Assembly: GCF_023898315.1 (NCBI RefSeq)
Contig: NC_064621.1
Location: forward strand, 14,878,501 to 14,942,500
From: Schistocerca nitens
Taxonomy: Eukaryota; Arthropoda; Insecta; Orthoptera; Acrididae
Direction of reading: 5' to 3'
DNA length: 64,000 nucleotides
Shown here: positions 45,629 through 56,933 of the stretch, in pieces
Layout of the letters: every line of letters begins with the position of its first letter
Numbering within the stretch: position 1 is the first letter of the stretch
Notes under the pieces: model-generated
What the model saw: the letters and a program-made list of their open reading frames with translations, nothing else
Told to the model about the DNA's origin: nothing
Databases searched by the model: none
Position numbers and translations under genes: made by a program

Positions 45629-45897
45629 TATTCATAGCCTAAATCCCTCGCATCTCATAAACAGTCTCGGATATCGAAACAGGAGTTGGTAAATGATAGC
45701 ACGCAAAGAGGAGAATATTTTTCCTTGTGATTAATATGTGAAGCCTCCAATCTACCGCGATATTCATAGCCTAAATCCCTCACATCTCATAAACAGTCTC
45801 GGATATCGAAACAGGAGTTGGTAAATGATAGCACGCAAAGAGGAGAATATTTTTCCTTGTGATTAATATGTGAAGCCTCCAATCCACCGCGATATTC
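45629..45897 (+). repeat. 132-bp tandem duplication
   Basis: Two direct copies (45629-45760 and 45761-45892), starting TATTCATAGCCTAAATCCCT and differing at only two or three bases, with the start of a third (TATTC) at 45893. The high identity means it is recent. Confidence 0.95.
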
Positions 45898-46186
45898 AAG
45901 CAACTACAGTTTTTTTTTAATGAAATAATGTAGTTTTTAAGGACCACACGTAGCCTGTGAAACGAGAGTTGCTGCGGTTTTGCAACAATATAAGTGAAGA
46001 AATTGCATATTTATTTTTGTAATGTGAATGGGCTTTCTCATAACTATTCATATGTATCGCCCTCAGTTGCTAGTTTAATAATATGGTATTTTACGATTCC
46101 GTCACCCTTTCAAATACGATAGAATGTTAGCGAGATGTGCATCTGTAAATTCTACTGTGTTTAGGCAGAAGAAGAAGATGTTAACA
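45898..46186. other. non-coding
   Basis: Nothing recognised. Confidence 0.4.
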
Positions 46187-46740
46187 CAGCAACAAGAGAA
46201 GTAACGTATTACTCAAAATCCGACACAATCCTTCATGAATCCATGTCTCCTCAACTACATTCTTGGTATGGCTGACAACTTGAGAGCAGTCCTGTGATGT
46301 AACATTTGCAGTGATTTGTTTTGTCAGTATTTCAACCACAATGAGCGTAAATTTCTTGTTGTTTTTCGCAACATTTCTTTTCACCTAGGCCCATACATTC
46401 TCGGATTTAAATGGGCATGGTACGGAGGAAGCTTGATTAAAGTATGCCTTCAGTGTTAGCCAGTTCGTCGACCAGGTAGGGTCAGGTTCTCGGCTGGTAC
46501 AGTACTAAAAGTTCCATTAACTTCGCCTTACACAAACTAGGTTCAACATTATCCAATCGAACATTCCTTTCTACCCAGAGAAAAATAGCCGCTTTCCGCC
46601 GCTGCATTGTTGGGCCTTTATCCATCACAACCGAGTGGCATTGCTGATTGTCCTTTAATATTGTCGAGTTCGGAGGAATGTTTTTCAGCAGAGCATTATT
46701 TTCAAAGCCAGGAAACGTGTTCTTGGACGGCCACTTGAAA
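46187..46740 (-). pseudogene. Tc1-superfamily (DDE_3-type) transposase, C-terminal part
   Basis: Minus-strand pieces: a KAQQCSGGKRLFFSG-type segment near 46590 (compare APxHxVxxxKAPTMxxRKxDIxEWL), WSTNWLTLKAYFNQASSVPC near 46450, and ENVWAxVKRNVAKNNKKFTL followed by ILTKQITANVTSQDCSQVV and VVEETWIHEG (46187-46384). This is the final part of a common insect transposase group in which (N)PIExxWxxVKxxVAxxN carries the third acidic residue; the Glu survives in SENVWA. Stops interrupt the first two thirds, and the N-terminal half is absent. Confidence 0.65.
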
Positions 46741-47329
46741 ATATCACTTTACTACGAGAGCTAATGAACGTAGGGGCCTCTAAACCGCGACACCACTTGG
46801 TACCGTTTACCCACGGCGTGACAACGGGGGCGCTTTACCAAGCGAACTGCTGGCGGCCTGGTAGGGAAAGCCGGCTTGCCATTCGTGTTACGTGGGCAAC
46901 GGCGTTCTGTCCCCACCGGTGAGCCAAACGTAAAAAATCGCAACTAATTTTAAATGCACTATAAGTGGCAAGAATTGGGACCCGTCTCATGCATTTAATC
47001 TCACGCGTTTAGAATTCTTTGTACATTATGCCTATTAACTGATATCGTCCTAACTTTCAGCGGCATTATTGCCGGACTGCAATTTATTTATTTATTTCGG
47101 CTTGCTGTTAGGCCAGAAGCTCGATTACGGTTGATTGGCACACACTTTACTTTTACTTTATTGTTTAGAGGGAGTAGTGGTGAGAACGTAACATGAGGAA
47201 CGAACCTGTAGCTGCAGTGTTGGAGTTTCGAGATGGTAGGATTTCAGTTTGATAGGAAAAGGGCAGGTTGGAGTCTCTTTTTGGACAAGTGGGGTGGAGG
47301 TAACAGTTGGCAGGATGGTTAGACCTCAG
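46741..47329. other. non-coding; GC-rich block 46770-46940
   Basis: A short GC-rich segment with a 60-codon minus frame and no motif. The rest is unrecognised. Confidence 0.4.
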
Positions 47330-47790
47330 AGATTAACTTATGCTTTTTTCGATGGTGAAGGTTGAAACTGCGCACGGCAAAAATAGGGCAGGAGGTGACG
47401 GAACTTCGTAAGCCAGTACAGCATAAGGGTAGATGAAGGCAGTCAGATGTGGAAAGCAAGACGCAGTGCATGTTGTTCAAGAGTTTTGTTAGGAGTTCAT
47501 TATCTCCGGAAAAGTTGAGATACAAGCTGCAGTGGGTAGTGGAAGAGGAGGGGTACCATTCAAGGTGCTTGTGGATGCGTTTGGGAAGGATGGAATCATG
47601 GACATTGCTGAGGATCTGGGTTAGATTAACTGGTTGGTAGGAAGAATTATCAAAAAGAGCTCTGTTGCGATTTAGGAAGAGAATAACTTTTGCGGCCTTC
47701 TATCGATAGAGGAAAAACCCGGTGTAAAGGATGGTGTTCTAAAGATATGCTAGGATTTCTAGGAAGGACAATGGCCATTCCCTAAAACAC
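47330..47790 (-). pseudogene. Jockey-like LINE reverse transcriptase fragment
   Basis: Minus-strand reading gives AKVILFLNRNRALFDNSSYQ then PVNLTQILSNVHDSIL (near 47640-47580), matching the RT motif KPGK…SYRPISLLP.LSK..E. A frame break follows, then LLTKLLNNMHCVLL. Only the first part of the RT fingers is present. It is a degraded scrap of a LINE different from those elsewhere in the window. Confidence 0.5.
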
Positions 47791-48871
47791 GTACATAAGT
47801 TACGTTAAGCGAAACTATAAGATATTCAAATGTATTAACAGCCGTCTACATTTTTCTTAATCACGCTTTAGCCACGTAGTTTTTATTTCAAAAATAGTGT
47901 ACAGTCACAGCCTCTGCAGCGTCGTGCTCTGATTGTCGCGCTGTTAATGCGCAGTATGAAAATGGCTGAGGCTGCTTTCTGTTCCGTAGTGAAACACGCG
48001 CGTGGAACACTGTTAAAAACTCTCGAGAAATAGGCTGTTCTTAATGTTTTTCATAAATTTACGGAGACAATCGACTTTGAAGTTTTCCCATTTTATATAA
48101 TGCGGTTGGTAAACAAACCCACATTGAACGTGTAGTGCAGTCGGTAACGTAATGGAATGTGAACCAAATGCGGTTATTAGTGCGTTGGTTGAGATCTACC
48201 CACAATCATTTTTTTTTCTCGTTCAATATGAAACACCTACATTTCGTAATTATAAAACTCATCATCATTTTTTATGAATGATGCACGCCTTCTTGCTCCT
48301 AATTACATAGGCCTATTGGAAGCGAAATTCCTGTTTCTGTTTCTATTTCAAATACAAATTCTTAATTATCGATTATGAAGGACTGTTCATAAAAGTTCTT
48401 TAAATTAAGGAAACTCAACAATTTAATTTTTTAAGGCAAAAATGAAAAACCTAATCTCTTTAATTGGACCATGTCCATCGTTTTATACCACAGAGGTAAA
48501 TAAGTATCGTAGAAACATGAAAAACAATCATTTTCACACATCGAGGGCATCATACAAATGCTACATTTTTACATTATTGTTACTGTATCATTACAGCATG
48601 AACCCAAGAGACCTGGAGCCAAGCTGTCGGATTTGACTCGAGAAGTAACTGTTAAGCTGCCAGACGTACTGGAACTAATGTACGCAGCTTTTTCACACGC
48701 TACTGCCGAATGCTGACCGGAATATAGAACTGCTCGTCATAAAAGAAAAAGAGAAAATGCTGTGCGGGGTTGGCTTCGTGGATTCTGTTGATGATAGGCT
48801 CGTTGTCAACGTAGCAGGTGACACTTCCAGAACTGAAATATGTTTCTCAGATTCGAATAAGGAAGGAGCTA
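47791..48871. other. non-coding, nothing recognised
   Basis: AT-rich with no motif. The 64-codon frame at 48442-48636 is unsupported. Confidence 0.4.
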
Positions 48872-48881
48872 AGAGATTACC

Positions 48882-49021
48882 AAATGGTTCAAATGGTTCT
48901 GAGCACTATGGGACTTGACTTCTAAGGTCATGTCCCCTAGAACTTAGAACTACTTAAACCTAACGAACCTAAGGACATCACACATATCCGTGCCCGAGGC
49001 AGGATTCGAACCTGCGACCGT
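48882..49021 (-). mobile_element. tRNA-derived SINE, 5'-truncated
   Basis: Same family as 15079-15272, reversed. Target duplication AGAGATTACC (48872-48881 and 49022-49031) is perfect. It ends inside the tRNA-like head just past the B box (CAGGATTCGAACCTGCGACC), so the A box is missing; 5' truncation is typical of LINE-driven insertion. Confidence 0.9.
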
Positions 49022-49031
49022 AGAGATTACC

Positions 49032-49969
49032 TGACGACTGACTGTAAGTAATACCTTCAGTGGCTTCTACGTATATTTAACTATATGGTGAAACACTTCA
49101 GTACTCTCTTACGTTACACCCAATTTATGCAGAAAAATTACCCCGCTGTTAAGTCAGGAATTTTCATCATTCTTGTTTTTAATTACAATAGTACGTTATC
49201 TAAAAACGATAACGTGTTGCGGTTTTCTTCTACTCTTCTAAGGAGCATATTGTGGGAGATTTGCAGTGTATTATTCCATTCTGCTTAAAAATTAAATGAC
49301 ATACGAAGCTGTATTGCTCCTCGGCTCGGTTCCCTTTCTACGTGTGAACTGCAGCTGGGCGCGTCACTGCAGGCTTGCTGTAAACAGTGCTGTCCAAGTT
49401 AACTGAGCCGGTGAAGCTGTTGTCACGTATTACCGGCCAGCCTATGTGCGCGGAACGCACAGCACAAAACGTACTTGAGAGTACTCGAGACAGCTTGGCT
49501 GCAGTCCCACGTGAAACGGAAGTCCATTCAGGTTCCAGCAAACGCGGAACAATACATAGTGCAACATTTACATCACATTTATTCTTAATGATGAACACAT
49601 TATAGTAATAGCATACGCTCCAGCATTATTACAAGTGTTCTGTCACACGCTGCACATCTAAACCACAGTACTCTGCACAATACAAAATTATTGCTAGACT
49701 GCACGTTTGTTTGACAATACTTTTTGGGCACTATCATTTTGATGGCATTTATTCTCAGGGTAACATGTAAGAATCCACGTTTCTTCTAATTGAACCACGG
49801 GCCACTTTAATTCTTATGTCTTTTTTTTCGGAAAAATCTAAGGAAGTTACTTTTTCAAAATATGTCGTCTCTTTCGTATATGAGAACTTGTATATTCTGC
49901 CACCTTTAAAAGAAATTCCATTGGTAACAATTTTACTCACAAGGGGAGCACAAGGAGTCACATATGGCT
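49032..49969. other. non-coding, nothing recognised
   Basis: The two overlapping 72-86-codon frames at 49338-49605 on opposite strands lack motifs. Confidence 0.4.
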
Positions 49970-50208
49970 ATCGGTTGGTTGCTTGGTTCATAGGAGGGGA
50001 CCAAACAGCGAGGTCGTCGGTCTCATTGGATTATGGAAGGAAGCCGGCCATGCGCTTACAAAGGAACCACCGCGCCATTTGCATGATACGTTTTAGTGAA
50101 ATCACGGAAAACCTAAATCAGGATAGGATGGCCGGAAGCGGGTTTGAAACGTCGTCCTCTCGAATGCGGGTCCAGTGCGCTAACCACTGCGCCACCTCGC
50201 TCGGTTGG
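49970..50208 (-). mobile_element. tRNA-derived SINE (Val-like head), second family
   Basis: On the minus strand the head reads GAGGTGGCGCAGTGGTTAGC (A box), with a degenerate B box in GACGACGTTTCAAACCC. The body is AATCACGG…GGTTCCTTTG and the tail a CCAA-type repeat (TTGGTTGCTTGG on the plus strand). A fragment of the same family lies at 39299-39411. It ends a few bases before the 9-bp duplication of the foldback element. Confidence 0.8.
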
Positions 50209-50211
50209 GTA

Positions 50212-50220
50212 TAATGATAT
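50212..50220 (+). repeat. 9-bp target duplication, left
   Basis: TAATGATAT, repeated at 56924-56932 on the other side of the foldback element; one further A follows in both places. Confidence 0.85.
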
Positions 50221-51454
50221 AGTCGTGTGAAGTTAGCACCCCTTTTTCGAGAAATATACATTTTTTTCACAGTTCTTGATAGATGTGCCATAGTTCTAGA
50301 GTTCTTTGCACAAAATTTCAATAGTTCTGCAAAATGTAACGAAGAAAACAACAATACTCGAAAAAATTTTCGTATCGAAAATATTCTTTGGCAATTTCCG
50401 CAAAATGTAAATAAGTACAAGAGTTCTGAGCAAAGTTCTGAATAGAGCTCCAAGAGTTCTTTCGAAAATCCAAGTAACATTTTTTTGTGCAGCTAATAGT
50501 TTACGAGATAATTGCAATGTAAGGAGAAAATCTTTTCACTTACTGTGAACTTGACACCCTTTTTTCCAGAAATGTATACTTTTTTCAGAGTTCTTGATAG
50601 GTATGCAATAGTTCTAGAGTTCTTTGTACAAAATTTCAATAGTTCTGTAGAATTTGGCGAGGAAAACAATGTACGAAAAAATTTTCGTATCGAAAACATT
50701 CTTCGTCAATTTTCGTAAATTGTAAATAAGTACAACAGTTCTGAGCACAGTTCTGAACAGAACTCCAAGAGTTCTGTCGAAAACCCAAGTAACATTTTTT
50801 TGTGCAGCTAATAGTTTACGAGATAACTGCAATTTAAGGAGAAAATCTTTTCACTTACTGTGAAGTTGGCACCCTTTTTTTCAGAAATGTATACTTTTTT
50901 CAGAGTTCTTGACAGGTATGGCATAGTTCTAGAGTTCTTTGTAAAAAATTTCAATAGTTCTGCAGAATTTAGCGAAGAAAACAATACTCGAAAAAAATTT
51001 TTGCATCGAAAACATTTTTTGTCAATTTTCGCAAAAATTAAACTTGTACAACAGTTCTGAGGACAGTTCTGAACAGAACCCCAAGAGCACTATCGAAAAT
51101 CCTAATAACATTTTTCTATGGCGATAATAGTTTGTGATAAATTGATTTAATGTGGGACACACTTTCTCTACGGAAAAAATAAATATATTCGTACAACAGT
51201 TCTGATGACAGTTCTGAACACCACGTGAAGCGTTCTATCGAAATTCCTAGTAGAATTTTTTTGTGCAGGTAATAGTTTAAGAGGTAATTGCAACTTAATT
51301 AAGAACCCCATAAGAGCTCCTACTGTGAAGCTGGCGTCCTTTTTTTCAGAAATATATATTTTTTTCAGAGTTCTTGATAGATAGGTTATAGTTCTAGAGT
51401 TCTCTGTACAAAATTTCAATAGTTCTGCAGAATTTAGCGAAGAAAACAACATTG
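50221..51454 (-). repeat. left array of ~315-bp units
   Basis: Landmark AGTTCTTGA occurs at 50271, 50589, 50904 and 51369 (spacings 318, 315 and 465; the last interval has an extra unit of about 150 bp). Each unit contains CAATAGTTCTGCAGAATTTA-like and GTGCAGCTAATAGTTTACGA-like blocks. AGTTCT/AGAACT hexamers recur many times per unit. The array stops abruptly at about 51454, where piggyBac-derived sequence begins. Confidence 0.9.
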
Positions 51455-52305
51455 TAAAACATAGCTGATTCAGGAACCCTTTCCTTCTGATACAATTCTT
51501 ACTGTTGCCACAATAAATCACTTGTGCATAGATTCCAACTGTACTGATCATTACAAAAATATAGCCATTGACCAGCGGCGGACATTTCTTGTAGCGTTGT
51601 ACAAAGCATTCGGCTTATCCGCTGTGAAAATACCACACTTAACGCTACTGTAAAATTTACGGTGGATGGCTTCCGTTTATCTACAATGTCAGCATCTATC
51701 GAATTATCTTCATGCAAACGTGATGCCTGGATCACTCACTTCCCCTTTTTAGGTACTTAGGAAACTAGAGTTCAGTCTTGTGGAAGCCAAAAAAGGAAAT
51801 GTGGGCAGCCCTTCTTTTACTGATAGCAAACTCTAGAGAAATATCCACGCTTGTTTTTCTTCATCATGCCAACAAAAGAAAGATTCTCCCTTCATAGCTC
51901 TATTATCATTCCAGTACTAGTAAACCAGTTGTCCGCTTTCACATTTCGACCTGACTGATATATAGGCTTACACAGTCACAGAACAACATCAAAATGTTCA
52001 TTGCTCAGTTGGTAAATCCTTCTGGTTGCAACACAGGTATATTTCCAAATTGTACAGGTGAAATACTTAAGAATCCACACTTAAGAATCCATACTCGTTT
52101 GTTTTGATTGATACATATTGACGAAAACTGTACCTTCCACAGAATCCTTCCAGCTTCTTGCCTACTGTAACATCTTCTCCAAGGGTGTAAGATTTGTGGT
52201 AATTGCGTACAAACACAGTAAATATTTCCCGAATAGCTGTTAACTTGTCTAATTGTCTCCTTTCATCACGAATAGCGCGACTGTAAAATCTAAGGCACTC
52301 CACAA
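51455..52305 (-). pseudogene. piggyBac-like transposase fragment inside the foldback element
   Basis: Minus-strand pieces: DKLTAIREIFTVFVRNYHKS then LEGFCGRYSFRQYVSIKTNE (52067-52303), corresponding to the region around the first catalytic Asp, whose IDExLxxFRGR motif is degraded to VGKKLEGFCGR. KADNWFTSTGMIIEL (near 51940) carries the second Asp. A TADKPNALYNATRNVRRWSM-type block (near 51600) is where the third Asp lies. GIYAQVIYCGN (near 51520) is the start of the C-terminal region. It ends exactly where the unit array starts. Multiple stops and shifts. It differs from the piggyBac relic at 1-1128. Confidence 0.75.
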
Positions 52306-53421
52306 TAAATTAGAAACGTTTTATGTTCATTTGCGAGGCGAAATTTTTCAATGCCATCACCATCAGTTCCACACAGATCTTCCAGGCTTTATCTGTTAGT
52401 TTTGTTAACAACAATTAAAAACAAGAGACTGATGAAGGCTTTCAATTCAATAACATCTATTGATTTTACCCCCTCTATCACGCTGAAATAAGGCTTTTAT
52501 GCTCTCAAAATTCTGATTGGAATACAAAACTACAATAGACAAATATCGTTATGTATGAGGTAATTACAGCATCACAAATGCTGCTTTGGCTGCACCTATT
52601 GGTACAGGTAAATTTCGAATAATATTATGCTCTTCGAACAACATGCTTTGAATTTCTTCAACATTATCTAGCACGTCCCACTTAAAATAATAAAATTCCT
52701 ATAAAATAACGCAACCAGGCGCAGTGTATTAATCTGATATTTGACGTTCAGACAGCGGACACTGACGATTAAACAGTTCAAACAGAATTTCAGTACAGTT
52801 TACATTCTGGATTAGCTTTGTACTACTTACTACATTGATAAACAAATAAATTAATCGCTGAAATGAAATACGAAAGGGCACAGTGGATAAAAACGAGCAA
52901 TCGGCTCATATCTCATCAAGAGAGCATTAGCGTCGATACTGAATCATACAACAATGAAAGGCATACATGAAGTGTATATTTTTAGAATCAGAAAGAACCA
53001 TATGAATTTTATTACGTAAAACAGTAATTGTTTTGAGCTCTCATGACATCCAGGACCCACTAACAGCTAAAAATATGCCTAGGACCCTCATGGATGAAAG
53101 TTATGTGGCAACATCTCCAGACGCTAGGATACATAAAAACATGTGCTGTGTGTAACGAATAAATTTGAAATTGCTGTCGTTAATATTGTTGCAAACATTT
53201 GTTCTGGAAGTGTGGAAGTGTGGAAGTTTGATGAGTTACACTACAGCGAGAGTTAAAAGTCTTTACAATGTATAGAAATGTAAGTATATTTACTGAATAT
53301 ATGGTACAAACGAACTAAGTAGTATGTTTAAATCCTAATTCAATACATGACTGATAGAGGTGTTATTATGTTGAGGGGATACGGTATTAAAGTTAATAAG
53401 AAGTTCGAAATTTGTAAATAA
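52306..53421. other. foldback interior, non-coding
   Basis: AT-rich; no motif recognised. No transposase that could move the element was found here. Confidence 0.45.
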
Positions 53422-53475
53422 GAACCTCGTTTATTTGGTCCTCAGTAATCCGGATTTCCGGTTTATCCGGATTCA
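53422..53475 (+). repeat. possible pogo/Tigger-type terminal repeat
   Basis: GAACCTCGTTTAT followed by AATCCGGATTTCCGG and TTTATCCGGA resembles the ends of pogo/Tigger transposons, where TCCGGAT-type strings recur. The second end and a transposase were not found. Confidence 0.35.
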
Positions 53476-53995
53476 TATTTTGTGTCCCTTGGTATTTTTC
53501 TCTTTTCTTCTTATAACACGAAGATGTGTAGTCGGTGAGGTATATAGGCTGCTTATCACTAGGCCGGTAATTTAGTCTAGTACTGAGTGATAAGGAACTC
53601 GGAGTGTGCGAATGACATTGTTTCTCAAGTATTGTACATTAATATAACGGTGTATTGATGCCCATCAAGTAAGTTGCATAGTATCCACGCCAACAGCACT
53701 CCACCACAGGTCATTGTACCTCTGGTGGATTCTCGACAGGTGTGACACCATCTGGTTAGTGGCGCGTGTGATTGTATCTGCTCTCTCAGCCATCTGTTTG
53801 TTTTGCACTGACGAGCCTTCTCTCTTTGAATCATCTAAGCGGGCACATCCCACGCTTCCACCTACAGTTACTACAGTCAGTCTTAAGAAGGTGTACTGGC
53901 ATTTGTATAGTGCTGAACATTTAGACTTTTTGTAATTAGTAGAATATACATCCGGGTTTTCCAAAATAAAAGTGAGAATTTACGATCGTCCTCAT
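53476..53995. other. foldback interior, non-coding
   Basis: The overlapping 73- and 99-codon frames at 53665-53964 on opposite strands lack motifs. Confidence 0.4.
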
Positions 53996-54205
53996 AGCTG
54001 TACTTCCAGCAGTACTTCATCTCCTGCGTTCCCAATTTCGTAGAAGTTGTCCTACGAAAATTGCAGAAGAAGCACTCCTGGACGAAAGGATATTGTGACT
54101 ATATTCCTTCGTCATAGCCTGGGGTTAGAGACCCGGTCCGGCACACAGTTTTTATCTGCCAGTAAGTTTCACATCGGCGCACACCCACTGCAGAGTGAAC
54201 ACACA
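53996..54205 (+). repeat. fragment of the tRNA-like foldback repeat family
   Basis: GGTCCGGCACACAGTTTTTA and ATCTGCCAGTAAGTTTCACAT (split here at 54136-54172) match the arm of the repeat at 6240-6580. The upstream part corresponds to the spacer of that family (CACTCCTGGACGAAAGGATA, TAGCCTGGGG). The tRNA-like head itself is absent. Confidence 0.65.
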
Positions 54206-54214
54206 ATCTATTTC

Positions 54215-56923
54215 ATAATCTACTGGCACCATAAAAATGTTATGAGGGCTTTTAAAAGAACTCTTTCGGTGCTATCCAGAACTGTCAGCAAAAGGGTTGT
54301 GCCAATTTATTATAATGTAGACCAAGTGGGACTCTCGAAAATGCTATTATCTCATTAACTGTTATCCCCACAAAAAATGTTATTACAGTTGTCGGTAGAA
54401 CTCTTAGGGTCGTATTAAGAAATGCCATCAGACCTTTTGTACGAATTTATTACTTTTACATGACAAAAGTGAGTCCCACATTAATTATCTCATACGTCAT
54501 CGTCACAAATAATGTTATTATAGTTTTTGGTAGAACTCTGTGGGTGATATTCAGAACTGTCATCAGAACTATTCTACGAATTTTGCTATAGTAGAGAAAG
54601 TGAGTATCAGATTAAAACAATTATTGTATAAACTATTATCGCCACAAAAATGTTCTTATCATTTTCAATGCAACTCTTCCGGTGCTATCCAGAACTGCCA
54701 ACAGAACTGTTATACAAATTTATTTTTTCCAAACTGACAAATAATTTTTTACGATACCAAAATTTTGCCGAGTTATTGTTTTCTTCCCAAAATTCTGCAG
54801 AACTATTCGTGTTTTGAGCAGGGAAATCTAGAACTATTGCATATATATCAAGAACTATGAAAAAAATGTATATTTATCGTAAAAGCGGTTCAAACTTCAC
54901 GGGAAATGCTCATAAGGATTCCTTAATAAAGGCAGTTACTACGTAAACAATTACCTGCACAGAATATGTTACTAGTATTTTCGATAGAACTCATACAATG
55001 CTATCCAGAGCTGGTATCAGAACATACGAACAGACATATTTTTTTTTTTTTTTGAGTAAGTGTGCCCCACAATTAGTCAATTACCATACAAACTATTATA
55101 ACCACAAAAACATGTTATTATGATTATCGATAGAAGTCTTGAGGTGTTAACCAGAACTGTTCATCAAAACTGTTGAACGAATTTACTTTTTTCTGTGGCG
55201 ATAGTGGGTCTAACATCAAAGCAGTTACCGTATAAACTATCATCGCCACAAAAAGATATTATTAGGTTTTTCGATAGAGCTCTTGGTGTTCTGTTCAGAA
55301 CTGTTGTACGAATTTACTTTTTGCGAAAATTGACAAAGAATGTGTTCGTTACGAAACTTTTTCGAGTATTGTTGTTTTTTTCGCTAAATTCTGCAGGACT
55401 ATTCAAATTTTGTACAAATAACTCTAGAACTATGACATTTCTATCCAGAACTCTGACAAAATATATATTTCTGAAGAAAAGGATTCCAACTTCACAGTAA
55501 GTGAAGAGGTTCCCTCCTTAAATTGCAATTATCTCGTAACTTGTTAGCTGCACAAAATATTGTAATTAGGATATTCGATAGAACTATTGGGGTTCTGTTC
55601 AGAACAGCCCTCAGAACTGTTGTCCGAATTTACTTTTTGCGAAAATTAATAACGAATGTTTGCTAGACGAAATTGTTTTCGAATACTGTTGTTTTCTTCG
55701 TTAAATTCTTCAGAACTATTCAAATTTTGTACAAAAACTCTAGAACTATGCCACATCTATCAAGAACTCTGAAAAAAATATATATTTCTGAAAAAAAGGG
55801 TGCCAACTTCACAGTAAGTGAAAAGATTTTCTCATTAAAATGCAATTATCTCGTAAACTATTAGCTGCACAAAAAAAATGTTACTTGGGTTTTCGACAGA
55901 ACTCTTGGAGCTCTGTTCAGAACTGTGCTAAGAACTCTTGTACTTATTTACATTTTGCGGAAATTGCCAAAGAATGTTTTCGATACGAAAATTTTTCTAG
56001 TATTGTTGTTTTCTTCGCTAAATTCTGCAGAACTAATGAAATTTTGTACAGAGAACTCTATAACTATGACTTATCTATCAAGAACTCTGAAAAATATATA
56101 TATTTATGAAAAAAAGGGTGCCAGCTTCACAGTAGGAGCTCTTATGGAATTCTTAATTAAGTTGCAATTACCTCTTAAACTATTACCTGCACAAAAAAAT
56201 TCTAGTACAATTTTCGATAGAACTCTTCACGTGGTGTCCAGAACTGTCATAAGAACTGTTGTACGAATACATTTATTTTTTCCGTAGACAAAGTGTGTCC
56301 CACATTAAATCAATTTATCTCATAAACTATTGTCAACATAGAAAAATGTTGTTGGGATTTTCGATAGAGCTCTTGGGGTTCTGTTCAGAACTGTCCTCAG
56401 AACTGTTGTACAAGTTTAATTTTTGCGAAAATTGACAAAAAATGTTTTCGATACGAAAATTTTTTCGAATATTGTTGTTTTCTTCGCTAAATTCTGCAGA
56501 ACTATTGAAATTTTGTACAAAGAACTCGAGAACTATGCCATATCTACCAAGAACTCTGAAAAAAATATATATTTCTGAAAAAAAGGGTGCCAACTTCACA
56601 GTAAGTGAAAAGATTTTCTCATTAAAATCCAATTATCTCGTAAACTATTAGCTGCACAAAAAAATGTTGCTTGGAATTTCGAAAGAACTCTTGGAGCTCT
56701 GTTCAGAACTGTGCTCAGAACTCTTGTACTTATTTACTTTTTGCGGAAATTGCCAAAGAATGTTTTCGATACGAAAATTTTTTCGCGTATTGTTGTTTTC
56801 GTCGCTAAATTCTGCAGAACTATTGAAATTTTGTACAAAGAACTCTAGAACTATGCTACATCTATCAAGAACTGTGAAAAAAATGTATATTTCTTGAAAA
56901 AGGGGTGCTAACTTCACACGACT
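54215..56923 (+). repeat. right array of ~315-bp and ~150-bp units
   Basis: Reverse orientation to the left array. The landmark ATC(A/C)AGAACT occurs at 54847, 55443, 55759 and 56077, then at 56546 (as ACCAAGAACT) and 56864; spacings are 596, 316, 318, 469 and 318. The inner 54215-54760 part consists of shorter, more diverged units with ATTATCGCCACAAAAATG-type blocks. The outermost unit is almost the same as the outermost left unit, while unit order differs farther in. Confidence 0.9.
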
Positions 56924-56933
56924 TAATGATATA

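Larger units (their letters stand above)
50221..56923. mobile_element. Foldback (FB)-like composite transposon with arrayed inverted ends
   Basis: A 6703-bp unit. Its ends are perfect inverted repeats over AGTCGTGTGAAGTTAGCACC, and both end regions are arrays of roughly 315-bp units in opposite orientation: left 50221-51454 (about four units), right 54215-56923 (six long units plus shorter 150-bp units). A perfect 9-bp direct repeat (TAATGATAT) flanks it. Long inverted ends made of tandem subrepeats, unequal arm lengths and 9-bp duplications are hallmarks of Drosophila FB elements, which are grouped with Mutator-like transposons. The interior contains a piggyBac fragment, a possible pogo-type end and a tRNA-repeat fragment, but no Mutator-like transposase. 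I infer a non-autonomous FB-like element. Confidence 0.8.

Noticed and set aside
45629-45897. CRISPR-like array
   Set aside because: Only two long, directly adjacent copies without spacers; this is a tandem duplication in an animal genome.
50118-56897. A family of 70-130-codon open frames repeated along both arrays (FSIRKFFRVLLFSSLN-type peptides)
   Set aside because: They recur only because the DNA units recur. The arms give them on opposite strands, frames shift between units, and the peptide is low in complexity with no domain. I treat them as repeat by-products.
50221-56923. Reading the whole foldback unit as a piggyBac element because of the internal piggyBac fragment
   Set aside because: The flanks show a 9-bp duplication rather than TTAA, the fragment lacks piggyBac ends, and the array architecture is foreign to piggyBac.
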